Source: Actinacidiphila rubida (GTDB taxonomy: Bacteria; Actinomycetota; Actinomycetes; Streptomycetales; Streptomycetaceae). Taken from it: a DNA stretch of 64,000 nucleotides. Below are positions 17,279-26,675 of this stretch, one piece after another. Under the pieces are notes generated by a model. The model was not told the origin of the DNA. It was given only the letters and a program-made list of their open reading frames with translations, and did not search any database. Made by a program: the position numbers and the translations under genes. Location of the stretch: positions 186,001 through 250,000 of the forward strand of contig NZ_FODD01000001.1 of the NCBI RefSeq assembly GCF_900110255.1. Direction: 5' to 3'. Every line of letters begins with the position of its first letter. The first letter of the stretch is position 1.

Positions 17279-18130
17279 ATGGTGCTGCGGATCATGGCCG
17301 TGCACGCCCATCCCGACGACGAGTCCAGCAAGGGGGCCGCCACGCTGGCCCACTACGCCGCGCAGGGCGTCGAGGCGACCGTCGTGACGTGCACGGGAGG
17401 CGAGCGCGGCGACGTGCTCAACCCGCTGCTGGACACCCCCGAGGTGCGCGCGGACCTGCCGGCGGTGCGGCGGCGTGAGATGGCCGCCGCGGCCGCCGTC
17501 CTCGGGGTTCGCCAGCGCTTCCTCGGCTTCGCCGACTCGGGCCTGGTGGCCGAGGGCGAGCCCCTGCCGGACGGCTGCTTCGCCCTGCAGGACGTCGCGG
17601 TGGCGGCAGAGCGGCTGGTCGCGGTCATACGGGAGATCCGCCCGCACGTGGTCGTCACGTACGACCCGTCGGGCGGGTACCCCCATCCCGACCACGTCCA
17701 GACCCACCGCGTGGCGGTGGCGGCGTTCGACGCGGCGGGGGAGGAGGCCGCCTATCCGGACGCGGGACCGGCCTGGCGGCCCGACAAGCTCTACTACCTC
17801 GCCGCGTACTCGCGGTCCTGGTTCGAGACCCTGCACAACGGCATGCTCGCCGCCGGCGTGCCGTCGGCGATGGGCGCGGTGCTCGACGACTGGCCGGACT
17901 GGGCGCCTGACCTCTCGCCCACCACGCGGGTCGTCTGCGACGGCCACTTCGCCACCCGGGACCGGGCGTTCCGGGCCCACGCCACCCAGGCCGCCCCGGA
18001 CGCCCCGTTCTTCGCGCATCCGCGCGACCTCGAGCGCCGGCTGTGGCCCACGGAGGACTACGTCCTGGCCCGCTCGCGACGACCGGCGCGCCTTCCCGAG
18101 GCCAATCTGTTCGACGGCATCCAGGAGTGA
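17279..18130 (+). CDS. mca: mycothiol conjugate amidase-like PIG-L deacetylase
   Basis: A 283-residue zinc amidohydrolase of the LmbE/PIG-L family. AHPDDE occurs at residues 10-15 (metal ligands H11 and D14), and a second metal-binding region GGYPHPDHVQTHRVAV is present. Length and the GGERGDVLNP segment fit Mca, which cleaves mycothiol S-conjugates to mercapturic acids during detoxification, better than MshB, but the two are close relatives. The ribosome-binding site AGGAAGGAGG precedes the ATG. Likely induced when the divergent TetR protein binds an electrophile or drug (inference). Confidence 0.85.
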   Translation: MVLRIMAVHAHPDDESSKGAATLAHYAAQGVEATVVTCTGGERGDVLNPLLDTPEVRADLPAVRRREMAAAAAVLGVRQRFLGFADSGLVAEGEPLPDGCFALQDVAVAAERLVAVIREIRPHVVVTYDPSGGYPHPDHVQTHRVAVAAFDAAGEEAAYPDAGPAWRPDKLYYLAAYSRSWFETLHNGMLAAGVPSAMGAVLDDWPDWAPDLSPTTRVVCDGHFATRDRAFRAHATQAAPDAPFFAHPRDLERRLWPTEDYVLARSRRPARLPEANLFDGIQE

Positions 18131-18145
18131 GGTCACTATGACCCC

Positions 18146-18652
18146 ATGGTTCAGCTCACCTTCGTCCAGGGCGACATCACCGAGCAGTCGGTGGACGCCA
18201 TCGTCAACGCGGCCAACTCCTCGCTTCTCGGCGGCGGGGGTGTGGACGGCGCCATCCACCGCAAGGGCGGCCCCGAGATCCTCGCCGCCTGCCGGGAGCT
18301 GCGCGCCGGCCACTACGGCTCGGGCCTGGCCACCGGACAGGCGGTCGCGACCACCGCCGGCAGGCTCCCGGCGCGGTGGGTGATCCACACCGTCGGCCCG
18401 GTCTGGCAGCCGGACGAGGACCTGTCCGCTCTGCTGGCCTCGTGCTACCGCGAGTCGCTGCGCGTCGCGGACGAGCTCGGTGCCAGGACCGTCGCCTTCC
18501 CGGCGATCTCCACGGGCGTCTACGGGTGGCCGATGGACGACGGCGCTCGCATCGCCCTGGAGACCGTCCGGGAGACCCCCACCGCCGTGGAAGAGGCACG
18601 GTTCGTGCTCTTCGGAACCGACGCATATGAGACATTCACCGCTCATCGGTGA
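18146..18652 (+). CDS. macro-domain O-acetyl-ADP-ribose deacetylase
   Basis: 168 residues, a complete stand-alone macro domain. VNAANSSLLGGGGVDGAIH is the ADP-ribose diphosphate loop with the catalytic-type Asn and Asp, and FPAISTGVYGWP is the second loop. The family removes O-acetyl-ADP-ribose or mono-ADP-ribose from proteins. It starts 16 bases after the amidase stop on the same strand and is probably co-transcribed with it under TetR control. Confidence 0.9.
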   Translation: MVQLTFVQGDITEQSVDAIVNAANSSLLGGGGVDGAIHRKGGPEILAACRELRAGHYGSGLATGQAVATTAGRLPARWVIHTVGPVWQPDEDLSALLASCYRESLRVADELGARTVAFPAISTGVYGWPMDDGARIALETVRETPTAVEEARFVLFGTDAYETFTAHR

Positions 18653-19010
18653 CCGATGAGGGGCATCCTTGCCCGGTTACGGAGCGTCCGCACGGTGTTG
18701 TGTCCGATGCGTGACTTGTTACGCCGTGGAGTCGGGGTGGTCCTCGGGTACGCTCCATCGGGTGCGCGTGCGTTCAGGGGTTCCTCAAGGCGCCGCCCGG
18801 CCAGGCCGGGCGGGCGTTGTGCCTGGGCGCGCAGTCCCTCGCCGTGTGCGCCGCACAGTATGCAACACGCCCCCGTCGTCGCGCTGGAATATGCCCGAAG
18901 CGCTTGTTGGGGTGACCGTAGGTCAACCATGCTGTGTGATGCCCGAGTCACGCACGGTGATCTTGGGCGGGCGTCAGGCGATGTGTCCGCCGGTTCGGAT
19001 GGTGTGAACA
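18653..19010. other. gene-free stretch with a terminator-like hairpin
   Basis: About 358 bases. It contains a 9-bp perfect inverted repeat CGCCCGGCC-A-GGCCGGGCG at 18794-18812, a plausible terminator for the amidase/macro operon. Less GC-rich bases after 18860 could hold the promoter of the kinase gene. The short open frames here have no support. Confidence 0.5.
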
Positions 19011-19415
19011 GTGCAAGCGCTTCAGGTGCAGCTGGAGGTCGGTGTCGATCCCGCGGAAGTGGGGCGGGCCCGTCGATGGGCGCGTTCGCGGCTGGCGGGT
19101 TCCGGCATAGGAGCGGATGAGCCGGTCGCCGAGACCCTGATCCTGCTCATCTCGGAGCTGGTCACCAACGCCGTGGTGCACACCGGCTGTCCGGCGGTGC
19201 TGCGCATGCTCTTCCCTGTCGCGCCGGCCGCGCCGGTCCGCGTCGAGGTCGCCGACAACAGCGTCTCCCCGCCCGCTCCGCGGCACGCGCAGCGGGACGA
19301 GACCGGCGGTCGCGGGCTGGAACTGGTGGACGGCCTGGCCGACCGCTGGGGCTGGCAGCCCGAGGGTGCGGGCAAGCAGATCTGGTGCGAGGTCGACCGT
19401 GCGGCCCTCACCTGA
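19011..19415 (+). CDS. RsbW-like ATP-binding anti-sigma/serine kinase protein
   Basis: A 134-residue GHKL ATPase domain. The N-box is LILLISELVTNAVVHTG, the G1 region VEVADNS and the G2 region GGRGLELVDGLADRWGW. Stand-alone domains of this kind in Streptomyces phosphorylate STAS antagonists or bind sigma factors. A potential partner is the STAS protein at 16081-16443, but many paralogues exist in such genomes. GTG start at 19011; the ribosome-binding site is weak. Confidence 0.85.
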   Translation: MQALQVQLEVGVDPAEVGRARRWARSRLAGSGIGADEPVAETLILLISELVTNAVVHTGCPAVLRMLFPVAPAAPVRVEVADNSVSPPAPRHAQRDETGGRGLELVDGLADRWGWQPEGAGKQIWCEVDRAALT

Positions 19416-19497
19416 ACTGGCCCACACCTGAACCATCTGGTGCCCGAACCAGCTGCTGCCTGAACCGCCCCCTACCGGACCTGCCCGCCCAGCCGGA

Positions 19498-20574
19498 TCA
19501 CCTGGCCTGAGCGGTCTGGAAGGTTCTGCGGTACGCCGTCGGTGAGACGCCCAGCGCGGTCTGGAGATGCTGGCGCATGGACGCGGCCGTGCCGAAGCCG
19601 GAGGTGCGGGCGACCTGGTCCACGCTCATATCCGTTGACTCCAGCAACTGGCGTGCGTGCTCGACGCGTTGCTGCGTCAGCCACTGCCCGGGGCTGAGTC
19701 CGACCTCCTCGCGGAAGCGGCGGGTGAAGGTGCGCACGCTCATGGACTCCCGATCGGCCATCTCGCGCAGCGACAGCGGATGTTCGAGCCGGCTCAGCGC
19801 CCACGCCCGCGCCCTCTCGGTGCTGGCCAGCTGGGGTTCGGGCAGCGGCCGCCGGACATACTGCGCCTGGCCGCCCTCGCGGTGCGGGGGCACCACGGTC
19901 CGCCGGGCGACACCGTTGGCGACGGCCGTGCCGAAGTCCCGGCGCACGATGTGCAGGCACAGGTCGATGCCCGCGGCCACACCGGCCGAGGTGAGGACGT
20001 CGCCGTCGTCGACGTAGAGCACGTCGGGGTCGACCCTGATCCTCGGGAAGAGCCGTTGGAAGTGGTCGGCGCTGCTCCAGTGCGTCGTGGCCGGGCGGCC
20101 GTCGAGCAATCCCGCGGCGGCGAGGAGGAACGAGCCCGTGCAGATGGACACCACGCGCGCTCCCGGCCGGATCGCGGCCATGGCCTCGGCCAGCGGCGGG
20201 GTGAGACGGCCCTCGGCGTAGACCGGGCCGAGCTCGTGGGAGGCGGGGAAGACCACGGTGTCCGCCTCGGCGAGGGCCTCCATGCCGTGCTCGACGACGA
20301 TCGGGAAGTCGGCGTCCGTGTGGACCTCGCCGGCGCGGACGGAGCAGGTCACCACCTCGTAGAGGTGCGAGCGGTCGTCGGGGTTCTCGGCCGCGCCGAA
20401 GATCCGCAGGGGGATACCGAGTTCGAACGGGATGACGCCGTCCAGGGCGAAGACCGCCACCCGATGCCGGCCGGGGTGGCGGAAGACGGAGTGCCGTCCC
20501 GCGCTGCCCGCGCCCCCTGGCCTCCCCCGGCCCTGCCGACCCTCCGCGCCCCTCTGGGGCAGCACCTCAGCCAT
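19498..20574 (-). CDS. GlxA-family transcriptional regulator (DJ-1/PfpI plus AraC HTH)
   Basis: About 358 residues. The DJ-1/PfpI-like sensor domain includes the VVSICTGSFLLAAAGLLDGR elbow with Cys, and a C-terminal AraC double helix-turn-helix follows (PLSLREMADRESMSVRTFTR and VDQVARTSGFGTAASMRQHL). Proteins of this architecture respond to small metabolites or stress. The ATG at 20574 is the nearest good start; the first 35 residues are low-complexity, so a start slightly downstream is possible. Divergent from an MFS transporter, a probable target. Confidence 0.87.
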   Translation of the reverse strand: MAEVLPQRGAEGRQGRGRPGGAGSAGRHSVFRHPGRHRVAVFALDGVIPFELGIPLRIFGAAENPDDRSHLYEVVTCSVRAGEVHTDADFPIVVEHGMEALAEADTVVFPASHELGPVYAEGRLTPPLAEAMAAIRPGARVVSICTGSFLLAAAGLLDGRPATTHWSSADHFQRLFPRIRVDPDVLYVDDGDVLTSAGVAAGIDLCLHIVRRDFGTAVANGVARRTVVPPHREGGQAQYVRRPLPEPQLASTERARAWALSRLEHPLSLREMADRESMSVRTFTRRFREEVGLSPGQWLTQQRVEHARQLLESTDMSVDQVARTSGFGTAASMRQHLQTALGVSPTAYRRTFQTAQAR

Positions 20575-20644
20575 GGCCCGATTCTTGCACACCATGGCCC
20601 TCCGGCCACTCGTCGCGGCGAGCCCGGGTCCGGACACTGGTGGG

Positions 20645-21985
20645 GTGACGCAGACCTCTCCGCCTTCCCCGCCGGTCACCGGCGCCGTCTCCGCCGCTCC
20701 TTCGGATGCCGCGCGCCGGCCACGCTTCGGGCTGCACCGCGCCTGGGCGGTCGCCGGGGTGACGTTCGTGGCGCTCGTCGGCGCGGCCGCCTTCGCCTCG
20801 CTCCCCGGACTGCTGATCGACCCGCTGCACACCGAGTTCGGCTGGTCCCGGGGCATGATCGGCCTCGCGGTCTCGCTGAACCTGGCCTTGTACGGGCTCA
20901 CCGCGCCCTTCGCCGCCGCCCTGATGGACCGCTTCGGGATGCGCGTGGTGGTGGCCTGCGCGCTGGCCACCATCGCGCTCGGGTCGGGCCTGACCGTGTG
21001 GATGACCCAGAGCTGGCAACTCGTGCTGTGCTGGGGCCTGCTGGTGGGCCTGGGCTCCGGGTCGATGGCGCTGGCTTTCGCCGCGACCGTCACCAACCGC
21101 TGGTTCGTGGCCAAGCGCGGACTGGTCACGGGCATGCTCACCGCCGGTGGCGCGGCCGGGCAGTTGGTGTTCCTGCCGCTGCTGTCGTGGATCACCGAGC
21201 ACCACGGCTGGCGGCCCGCGGCGGCCACCGTGTCCGTGGCGGCGCTCGCGGTGGTGCCGTTCGTCTGGTTCCTGCTGCGCGACCATCCGGCCGACGTGGG
21301 CCTGGCGCCCTACGGCGCGACGCAGTTCGTGCCCAAGCCGGTGCCGGCGAGCGGATCGGCGCTGCGGGCCGTCAAGGCGCTGCGGGAGGCGAGCCGCACC
21401 GGCACGTTCTGGCTGCTGGCCGGCACGTTCGCGATCTGCGGCGCCTCCACCAACGGCCTGGTGAAGACCCACTTCGTGCCCGCCGCGCACGACCACGGTC
21501 TGCCGGTCACCACCGCGGCGTCGCTGCTCGCCGTGATCGGGGTGTTCGACATCGCGGGCACGGTCGCCTCGGGCTGGTTCACCGACCGCATCTCGCCGCG
21601 CCGCCTCCTGGCGATCTACTACGGTCTGCGCGGGCTGTCGCTGATGTTCCTCCCCATGCTGCTCTCGGACAGCATCCACCCGCCGATGGTGCTGTTCATC
21701 GTCTTCTACGGCCTGGACTGGGTGGCGACCGTGCCGCCGACCATCGCCCTGTGCCGCGAGCACTACGGCGAGAACAGTGCGATCGTCTTCGGCTGGGTCC
21801 TGGCGTCCCATCAGGTCGGTGCCGCGCTGGTGGCCTATCTCGGCGGCGTCGCCCGTGACGCGCTCGGTTCGTACGACGTGGTCTGGTACACCTCCGGTGC
21901 GCTGTGCGGGATCGCCGCACTGATGTCCCTGGTCATTCGCCGCCGTCCGGTCGTCGCCGTACCCGCGGTGGCGCTTGCCGGGTGA
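20645..21985 (+). CDS. MFS transporter, OFA-like
   Basis: A 446-residue membrane protein with about 12 helices and the first-loop pattern of oxalate/formate-antiporter-like carriers (LIDPLHTEFGWSRGMIGLAV, AALMDRFGMRVVV). GTG at 20645 leaves 70 bp for the divergent promoters; an upstream ATG at 20594 would leave only 19 bp. Monocarboxylate transport is the family tendency; the substrate is not determinable here. Confidence 0.83.
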   Translation: MTQTSPPSPPVTGAVSAAPSDAARRPRFGLHRAWAVAGVTFVALVGAAAFASLPGLLIDPLHTEFGWSRGMIGLAVSLNLALYGLTAPFAAALMDRFGMRVVVACALATIALGSGLTVWMTQSWQLVLCWGLLVGLGSGSMALAFAATVTNRWFVAKRGLVTGMLTAGGAAGQLVFLPLLSWITEHHGWRPAAATVSVAALAVVPFVWFLLRDHPADVGLAPYGATQFVPKPVPASGSALRAVKALREASRTGTFWLLAGTFAICGASTNGLVKTHFVPAAHDHGLPVTTAASLLAVIGVFDIAGTVASGWFTDRISPRRLLAIYYGLRGLSLMFLPMLLSDSIHPPMVLFIVFYGLDWVATVPPTIALCREHYGENSAIVFGWVLASHQVGAALVAYLGGVARDALGSYDVVWYTSGALCGIAALMSLVIRRRPVVAVPAVALAG

Positions 21986-22016
21986 ACGCCCGGAAAAGTC
22001 GCGGTTGTTCCGGTTC

Positions 22017-22052
22017 CGGCCCGCCGTCACTCCCACGGGTGACGGCGGGCCG
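22017..22052. terminator. bidirectional terminator hairpin
   Basis: A 13-bp perfect stem (core GGCCCGCCGTCA / TGACGGCGGGCC) with a 10-base loop, between the convergent MFS and flavin monooxygenase genes. Confidence 0.7.
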
Positions 22053-22101
22053 CTGTCGCCGCCGGGTTCAGGGGCGGCGGGCAGGAGCCGTGCGTGAGGC
22101 G

Positions 22102-23271
22102 TCAGGCGGTGCGGGACACCGAGCGGGCGATCCGCCGGGCGTCGATGGCCATTTCCCGGAACATGCCGCTGATCGGGTTGGTGAAGCCGGTGAAGTACAG
22201 GCCGGGCGCCCCTGGCGGGTTGGCGGCGCCGTGCACGACCGGGCGGCCGCGCCCGTCGAGCACGTCGAGGTGGCCGACCAGCTTCTCCAGGCCGCGCCGG
22301 TAGCCGGTCGCGGCGATGACGACCTCGGGGCTGATCCGGGTGCCGTCGGACAGCCGCACCGTGTCGTCCTCGAACGACTCGACGGCGGCGACGGGTTCGA
22401 CCGTGCCGGACCGTATCGCGTCCACGATGCCGACGTCCTGCACCGGGATCGCCCCGTCGAGGACCCGTGAGTAGAGCCCGGACTCGGGTCTCGCCAGGCC
22501 GAACTCGGACAGGTCGGGGACGCTGAACCGTTCGATGTAGGGGGCGAGGCGGTCCACCGCGCGCACCGGCAGCCGCCGGACCAGGATGCCGCTGGCCTGC
22601 GCGGGCCAGCCGGCGGTGGAGCGGCGCATGATGTGCGGCGGTGTGCGGACCGCGAGCCGGACCCGGGACGCGCCGCCCTCCACGAGGTCGACGGCGATCT
22701 CTGCGCCGGTGTTGCCGACGCCCACCACCAGCACGTCCCGCCCGGCGTAGGGGGCGGGGTTGCGGTAGTCGGAGGCGTGCAGAAGATCGCCGGAGAAGGT
22801 GTTTCGCCCGTTCCAGTCGGGTATGTACGGCGTGTGGTTGTGTCCGGTGGCCACCACCACCACGGGGGAGGAGAGCACCCGGCCCCCGGTGGCGGGCAGT
22901 TCCCAGCCGGCGCCCGCCCGCTCGATCCGCGTCACCTCGATCCCGGTCGCCACGTCGAGGTCGTGGTACTCGGCGTAGCGCTCCAGGTAGCGGACGACGT
23001 CGTCGCGGGCCACCCACCGCCCGTACGCGCGGGGTATGGACAGCCCCGGCAGTGCGGACAGCCGGCGGGTGGTGTGCAGGTGCAGCCGGTCGTAGTGGCC
23101 GCGCCAGGAGGCGCCGAGCTGTTCTGCGCGCTCCAGCACGAGCGGCCGCAGGCCGCGTTCGCGCATCGCCGCTGCCGCGGCCAGCCCACCGGGTCCCGCG
23201 CCGACGACGAGGGCGTCGGGCGTCGCCGCGGCGGTGGGGGCGCCGTGTGCGGCGGTGTTGGGGTCGGCCAT
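22102..23271 (-). CDS. flavin-containing monooxygenase / NAD(P)-dependent oxidoreductase
   Basis: 389 residues. The FAD-binding Rossmann motif VVGAGPGGLAAAAAM is near the N-terminus and the NADPH motif VVGVGNTGAEIAVDL near residue 180. The intervening TGHNHTPYIPDWNG segment resembles the FxGxxxHxxxW/ATG region of group-B monooxygenases. Likely oxidises soft nucleophiles or ketones; the substrate is unknown. A single gene with a strong terminator downstream. Confidence 0.85.
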   Translation of the reverse strand: MADPNTAAHGAPTAAATPDALVVGAGPGGLAAAAAMRERGLRPLVLERAEQLGASWRGHYDRLHLHTTRRLSALPGLSIPRAYGRWVARDDVVRYLERYAEYHDLDVATGIEVTRIERAGAGWELPATGGRVLSSPVVVVATGHNHTPYIPDWNGRNTFSGDLLHASDYRNPAPYAGRDVLVVGVGNTGAEIAVDLVEGGASRVRLAVRTPPHIMRRSTAGWPAQASGILVRRLPVRAVDRLAPYIERFSVPDLSEFGLARPESGLYSRVLDGAIPVQDVGIVDAIRSGTVEPVAAVESFEDDTVRLSDGTRISPEVVIAATGYRRGLEKLVGHLDVLDGRGRPVVHGAANPPGAPGLYFTGFTNPISGMFREMAIDARRIARSVSRTA

Positions 23272-23337
23272 CGTGGAACTCCCGGAACCTGAGAAGTCCT
23301 TCGGTGAGGAAGGGTGGTGGTATCGGAAGTTAACAGG

Positions 23338-24255
23338 TCAACCCGATCGTGTGGCGTTTCGGTACAGGGTGAGGGCGGCATCCCCGAGGATCGGGCTGTA
23401 GGAGACGCGGTCCGTGGTACCGCCGCCGTCCAGGCCGCCGATCACGCCGATCACGGTGCCGCTGCGTGTGCGGGTGGTGTAGTCGAGGATCCACGGGCTG
23501 CCCGAGGTGCCGGTGTAGAAGCCCTCGCAGTCCATCTGCAGTTCCTGCTCGCCCTCGAGCCGCCCGGTCGTGGTGGTGCAGGTGACCGCCTGGTCGGTGG
23601 GGTCGTCGGCGCTGTGCGGATAGCCGATGACGGTGACGCGGTTGCGGTAACCGGGCGTGCGCGCCAGCCGGTTGGCACCCGTCAGATCCTCCAGCCGTTC
23701 GCCGCGCGGTCCGGGGTCGACGGTGGCGAAGGCGAAGTCGTAGTCGGAGGCGGCGTCGTCGTCGGGGGACCAGCGCGGGTCGGTGAACTCCTTGCCGACC
23801 GCCCAGATCCCGTACGGCTGGTGGGAGGTGCCGGTGCGGTAGTCGGGGACGAAGCCCAGGTGCGAGCCGCCCACGCAGTGCGCGGCGGTCATGATGAGGT
23901 CACGGCCGGGGCTGTGGACGACGCTGGCGGTGCAGAAGTGCGCGGCCAGGTCGCTGCCGACGGAGAAGAGCATGCCGACGGTGGGGATGCCGTCGAAGTG
24001 CACGGCGGAGCCGATGCTGGCCAGCGGGCCGACGCCGGTCCCGGACGGCGCGACGGGTTCCGCCGGGTCGACGGGGTCGGAGGGCGGTCCGGAGTCCGGC
24101 ATGGAGTCCGCCATGCGTTCGGGCGTCCAGAAGCGCGAGGCGGCCTGGGCGGTCCAGCCCCGCGGGGCCGGCGCGTGGGACTCGCCCGGCAGCACGGCGG
24201 CGGCCAGGGCGATCACCGCGGTGCACAGTGCGGGCAGCAGCAGCCGGCGGGTCAT
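23338..24255 (-). CDS. secreted trypsin-like serine protease
   Basis: 305 residues with an N-terminal signal peptide (MTRRLLLPALCTAVIALAAAV). The chymotrypsin-fold catalytic set is His in TAAHCVGG, Asp in SDYDFAFATVD and Ser in GTSGSPWILD. Cys pairs (HFC...AHC, TCT...DCEG) suggest disulfides. Expected to act extracellularly. An acidic Pro-rich propeptide-like segment occupies roughly residues 45-75. Confidence 0.88.
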   Translation of the reverse strand: MTRRLLLPALCTAVIALAAAVLPGESHAPAPRGWTAQAASRFWTPERMADSMPDSGPPSDPVDPAEPVAPSGTGVGPLASIGSAVHFDGIPTVGMLFSVGSDLAAHFCTASVVHSPGRDLIMTAAHCVGGSHLGFVPDYRTGTSHQPYGIWAVGKEFTDPRWSPDDDAASDYDFAFATVDPGPRGERLEDLTGANRLARTPGYRNRVTVIGYPHSADDPTDQAVTCTTTTGRLEGEQELQMDCEGFYTGTSGSPWILDYTTRTRSGTVIGVIGGLDGGGTTDRVSYSPILGDAALTLYRNATRSG

Positions 24256-24265
24256 GGGCGTCCGT

Positions 24266-24520
24266 TCAGCGCCGCTTGCGCAGCAGGGCCACCGCGCTGA
24301 GCGACTGCGTGATCGACACGACGGACAGCAGCACGTACAGCACCCGCCTGAGGGCGTCGGGGTGGGACCACCACTGGGCGCTGATCCAGACCGGCAGCAG
24401 CAGGGCCCAGACCGCCGCGTAGGTGCGCAGTTGCACCGTGGAGGAGTCGGGACCCGGGGACAGGAAGCGGGACAGGGTGCCGCGCCGCGGCTTGCCCGGC
24501 GTCGGACGGCTGCTGGTCAT
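24266..24520 (-). CDS. small two-helix membrane protein
   Basis: About 84 residues with a basic N-terminus and two predicted transmembrane helices (AAVWALLLPVWISAQWW and VLYVLLSVVSITQSLSAVAL), ending RKRR. It ends 10 bases before the protease gene and is probably co-transcribed. Start uncertain: ATG at 24520 or 24532, no clear ribosome-binding site. Function unknown. Confidence 0.65.
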   Translation of the reverse strand: MTSSRPTPGKPRRGTLSRFLSPGPDSSTVQLRTYAAVWALLLPVWISAQWWSHPDALRRVLYVLLSVVSITQSLSAVALLRKRR

Positions 24521-24688
24521 GCCGCACATCATGCCCGGCCCGGCGCCGTACGTCGCGTGTCCGCGGGTGCGGCGGAACGCGGCCCGGTCGGCGGTGCGCG
24601 GCGGGCCGGTGGGCCGGGGCGACCGCTGGCGTGTGGCGGGACAGCGGCGGCCGAAGGCCCGGGGAGACGTCCGCTCCCGCCCGGGCCG

Positions 24689-25336
24689 CTACTTGGTGGG
24701 CTTCTTGCCGGTGACGCCGAGGTGGACGATCAGCGCGAGGCTCGGCTTGAGGTCGGCCTGCTTGACGCCCGTTCCGCTGAAACCTTTCTGGTGGGCGGCG
24801 ACGGCGGCCAGCATGGCGACGAGCGAGCCAGCGACGGCCGGCGCGCTGACGTCCTTGTCGACCCTGCCCTTGCTCTGCAACTCCTTGACGGAGTCGGTGA
24901 GGGAGCCGCTCACCGCGGTGAGGATCCGGGTGCGGATGCGGTTGAACCGCTTGTCCCCTTCGGCCGCGCCCAGGTCGACGACCCGCAGGATCGCGTCGTG
25001 CTTGCGCCAGAAGGAGAGGAAGCCGTCCACGAGGTCGTCGGCGGTCTGGGCGCCCGCTTTGCCGACCCAGGAGCGGCCCGCGAGCAGTTCGGTCAGCCCG
25101 GCGCCCTCCTTGGCCATCTCGTCGGCGAGCTCCAGCACGGCGCCCTCGACGTCGGGGAAGTACTGATAGAACGTCGCCGGGGAGGTGCCCGCCATCCGGG
25201 CCACGTCGATCACCTTGACATCGCGGTACGGCGACGTGCTGAGCATCTCGCCGAGGCAGTCGAGCAGCTTCTGCCGCGTGGCCTGCCCGCGGCGGCCTGC
25301 CACACGGCCGTCGACGGTGCGAACTTGTCCTGTCAT
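24689..25336 (-). CDS. TetR-family regulator
   Basis: 215 residues. The HTH region is ATRQKLLDCLGEML ... VIDVARMAGTSPATFYQYFP, followed by an all-helical ligand domain. It lies next to the VOC gene and the afs locus, a position where streptomycetes carry a conserved TetR gene. The target is not known; the divergent VOC gene is the nearest candidate. A -10-like TAAACT ends six bases before the ATG, so the transcript is probably leaderless. Confidence 0.88.
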   Translation of the reverse strand: MTGQVRTVDGRVAGRRGQATRQKLLDCLGEMLSTSPYRDVKVIDVARMAGTSPATFYQYFPDVEGAVLELADEMAKEGAGLTELLAGRSWVGKAGAQTADDLVDGFLSFWRKHDAILRVVDLGAAEGDKRFNRIRTRILTAVSGSLTDSVKELQSKGRVDKDVSAPAVAGSLVAMLAAVAAHQKGFSGTGVKQADLKPSLALIVHLGVTGKKPTK

Positions 25337-25342
25337 GCCGTC

Positions 25343-25348
25343 AGTTTA
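25343..25348 (-). promoter_or_regulatory. -10 box of a leaderless TetR transcript
   Basis: TAAACT on the minus strand, followed by GACGGC and then the ATG at 25336. The same hexamer and spacing are seen before the TetR gene at 17156. No good -35 is visible. Confidence 0.45.
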
Positions 25349-25616
25349 CCGGCGGGTGATCAGCGCGCGATCTGACGGCGTACAAATGGGGAGCACCCCG
25401 TTCCGCTTGGTGAATCCGCAGTTCAGAAGGGCTTTCCCGGCCCGGAGGGAAGCCTTCCGCCGCTGTCCGGATTGGTATGAACGGGCGAATTGGGCACCGG
25501 CTGGGCGCGCCGCGGGAAAATTGACCGTATGTTCGAATAGAAGTCCGTGCGGTGACCTGGGTCACTGGCTACGGTGGCCACCGAACAGGACATCGGACGT
25601 ACGGGAGAGGACCGAC

Positions 25617-26408
25617 ATGTCCGCATTCAGTGAAGGCGCCCCCTGCTGGGCCGACGCCTCCCTGCCCGACCTGGAGGCCGGGCAGCGCTTCTACGGCGAA
25701 CTGCTCGGCTGGACGTTCCAGGACACCGGCGAGGAGTTCGGGCACTACACGATGGCGCTGCGCGACGGGAAGAACGCCGCCGCGCTCATGGGCAAGATGG
25801 ACCCCTCGATGCCCACCGCCTGGAGCGTGTACCTCGCGACGGGGGACGCGGCCAAGACCACGGCCGCGATCCGCGAGGCCGGCGGCCAGGTCGTCTTCGG
25901 CCCCGACGTCGTCGGCGACGTCGGCACCATGGCGGGCGCGGTGGACCCCGGCGGCTCCTTCTTCGGCGTCTGGCAGCCCGACACCCACCCCGGCTTCGGC
26001 ATCGTCAACGCGCCCGGCGGCTTCTGCTGGGCGGAGAACCACACCAAGGACGCGGCCGCCGCCGACCCCTTCTACGAGAAGGTCTTCGGCTACAGCGGGC
26101 AGCAGATCGGCGACGGCGAGCAGTTCGACTACAAGGTGTGGAGCGTCGCCGGCCAGGCCGACCCCGTCGCCGGCCGCATGCAGCGCGGCGACCTGCCCGC
26201 CGACGCGCCGTCCGCCTACCGCGTCTACTTCGTCGTCGAGGACTGCGACGCCTCCGCCGACGTGGTGCGCCGGCTCGGCGGCCGGGTGATCGGCGAGCCG
26301 GCGGACTCGCCCTTCGGTCGGATGGCCGAGGTCGCCGACGACCAGGGCGCGACGTTCGCGATCATCGACGTCACCCGCCGGGTCGGTCCCCCGCCGGCCG
26401 GCGCGTAG
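25617..26408 (+). CDS. two-domain VOC (glyoxalase/bleomycin-resistance fold) protein
   Basis: 263 residues, two tandem VOC domains: SEGAPCWADASLPDLEAGQRF starts the first, and PGGFCWAENHTKDAAAADPFY starts the second. Each contains the usual beta-alpha-beta modules (GWTFQDTGEEFGHY, FFGVWQPDTHPG). Similar proteins in streptomycetes are annotated as hydroxylase-like or glyoxalase. No substrate can be assigned. ATG at 25617 with GGGAGAGG upstream. A paralogue lies at 60912-61712. Confidence 0.87.
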   Translation: MSAFSEGAPCWADASLPDLEAGQRFYGELLGWTFQDTGEEFGHYTMALRDGKNAAALMGKMDPSMPTAWSVYLATGDAAKTTAAIREAGGQVVFGPDVVGDVGTMAGAVDPGGSFFGVWQPDTHPGFGIVNAPGGFCWAENHTKDAAAADPFYEKVFGYSGQQIGDGEQFDYKVWSVAGQADPVAGRMQRGDLPADAPSAYRVYFVVEDCDASADVVRRLGGRVIGEPADSPFGRMAEVADDQGATFAIIDVTRRVGPPPAGA

Positions 26409-26675
26409 GCGCTCGCCCCGGCCCCACCCGCACCCCCTGACGCTGCGGCCCACCCGCGCCGCATCCACCGGGGGTGCGGGCGCGTCCTCATGAGAGGCAG
26501 GGGATGATAACGAGTTCGCTCCGAGGGCGTGTCGTTGTGCCCTGGGTTAGCAACCGGAGGCCATCCCAGGAACAATCAGGCCCGTACTCTGGCGCGTGAG
26601 CCAGCGACGGGCCGCACGGGGCCGGAGTACGGGGAACGGCCGCGGAGGCGCGGGCACGGGGAGGTGGACAGGGCA

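Noticed and set aside
18656..19120. Plus-strand frames between the macro-domain and kinase genes
   Set aside because: No ribosome-binding site or recognisable domain. They run through a hairpin and overlap the kinase gene in another frame.
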